Source: Edaphobacter lichenicola
GTDB taxonomy: Bacteria > Acidobacteriota > Terriglobia > Terriglobales > Acidobacteriaceae
DNA length: 64,000 nucleotides
Reading direction: 5' to 3'
Assembly: GCF_025264645.1 (NCBI RefSeq)
Contig: NZ_CP073696.1
Coordinates: 372,001 to 436,000 of the forward strand
Position numbers and translations under genes: made by a program. Every line of letters begins with the position of its first letter. Positions within the stretch are counted from its first letter, which is position 1. The notes beneath the pieces were generated by a model, which was not told the origin of the DNA, did not search any database, and was given only the letters and a program-made list of their open reading frames with translations. This document shows, in pieces, positions 63,976 through 64,000 of this stretch.

Positions 63976-64000
63976 CGTGAGCGTTCTTCCGCTATCGCGC

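Overview
The window reads as chromosomal DNA of an acidobacterium, most likely class Terriglobia (Edaphobacter/Granulicella/Terriglobus relatives). This is inferred from the gene families rather than from a marker gene: acidobacterial Ser/Thr kinases and cyclases carrying C-terminal TPR receptor domains, a TIGR02999-type ECF sigma factor, an ABC permease fused to an M1 peptidase, a DUF1800/DUF1501 pair, a DUF3300/DUF2950 pair, and several secreted enzymes for pectin breakdown. I found no rRNA, tRNA, CRISPR array, prophage or complete insertion sequence. Coding density is high and most genes are in one- to three-gene units.

Layout. 1-7.7 kb is a signalling island: a truncated Ser/Thr kinase, a divergent ECF sigma factor, a metallo-beta-lactamase-fold hydrolase, a cyclase-like protein with TPR repeats, and a GAF-SpoIIE phosphatase. 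7.8-9.7 kb holds a Tat-exported Gfo/Idh/MocA oxidoreductase and a rhodanese. 9.9-13.9 kb is an NtrC-type regulator, its histidine kinase and a translationally overlapping lipoprotein. 14.1-17.2 kb is secA. 17.3-23 kb has a secreted protein, a rhamnogalacturonan acetylesterase, a drug exporter with a divergent MarR repressor sharing a 39-bp palindromic operator, a secreted conserved protein and a methyltransferase. 23.4-31.1 kb is co-directional: M20 peptidase, mobA, Mla-type ATPase, exopolysaccharide-initiating sugar transferase, nadE and a DsbA-like protein. 31.8-38.4 kb contains an M61 peptidase, a TetR/SDR pair with two operator-like palindromes, a DUF3300 gene broken by one inserted base, and a DUF2950 lipoprotein. 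38.6-44.6 kb is an ABC-ATPase/permease-peptidase unit and a purine permease. 44.7-50.2 kb has a cupin, a MocR regulator with a likely leaderless promoter, a lactate/glycolate permease and a glycerate kinase. 50.5-56.5 kb has the DUF1800/DUF1501 pair, an HD-domain protein and a GlxA-type AraC regulator. 56.5-60.7 kb is a GH28/GH106-like operon for rhamnogalacturonan. 61-64 kb has DinB, a beta-carbonic anhydrase, a DUF418 membrane protein and a small membrane protein.

How the genes connect. The acetylesterase at 17.9 kb and the GH28/GH106-like operon at 56.5 kb fit one pathway for acetylated rhamnogalacturonan I, split over two loci. The kinase and the cyclase-like protein share a design (cytoplasmic catalytic or binding domain, one membrane segment, TolB-like/TPR sensor). 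The clearest undescribed signals are regulatory or repetitive: the 39-bp MarR palindrome covering both ribosome binding sites and both start codons, the paired TetR palindromes, the leaderless MocR promoter, and a dispersed intergenic repeat seen at three places (about 31.7, 35.8 and 62.3 kb).
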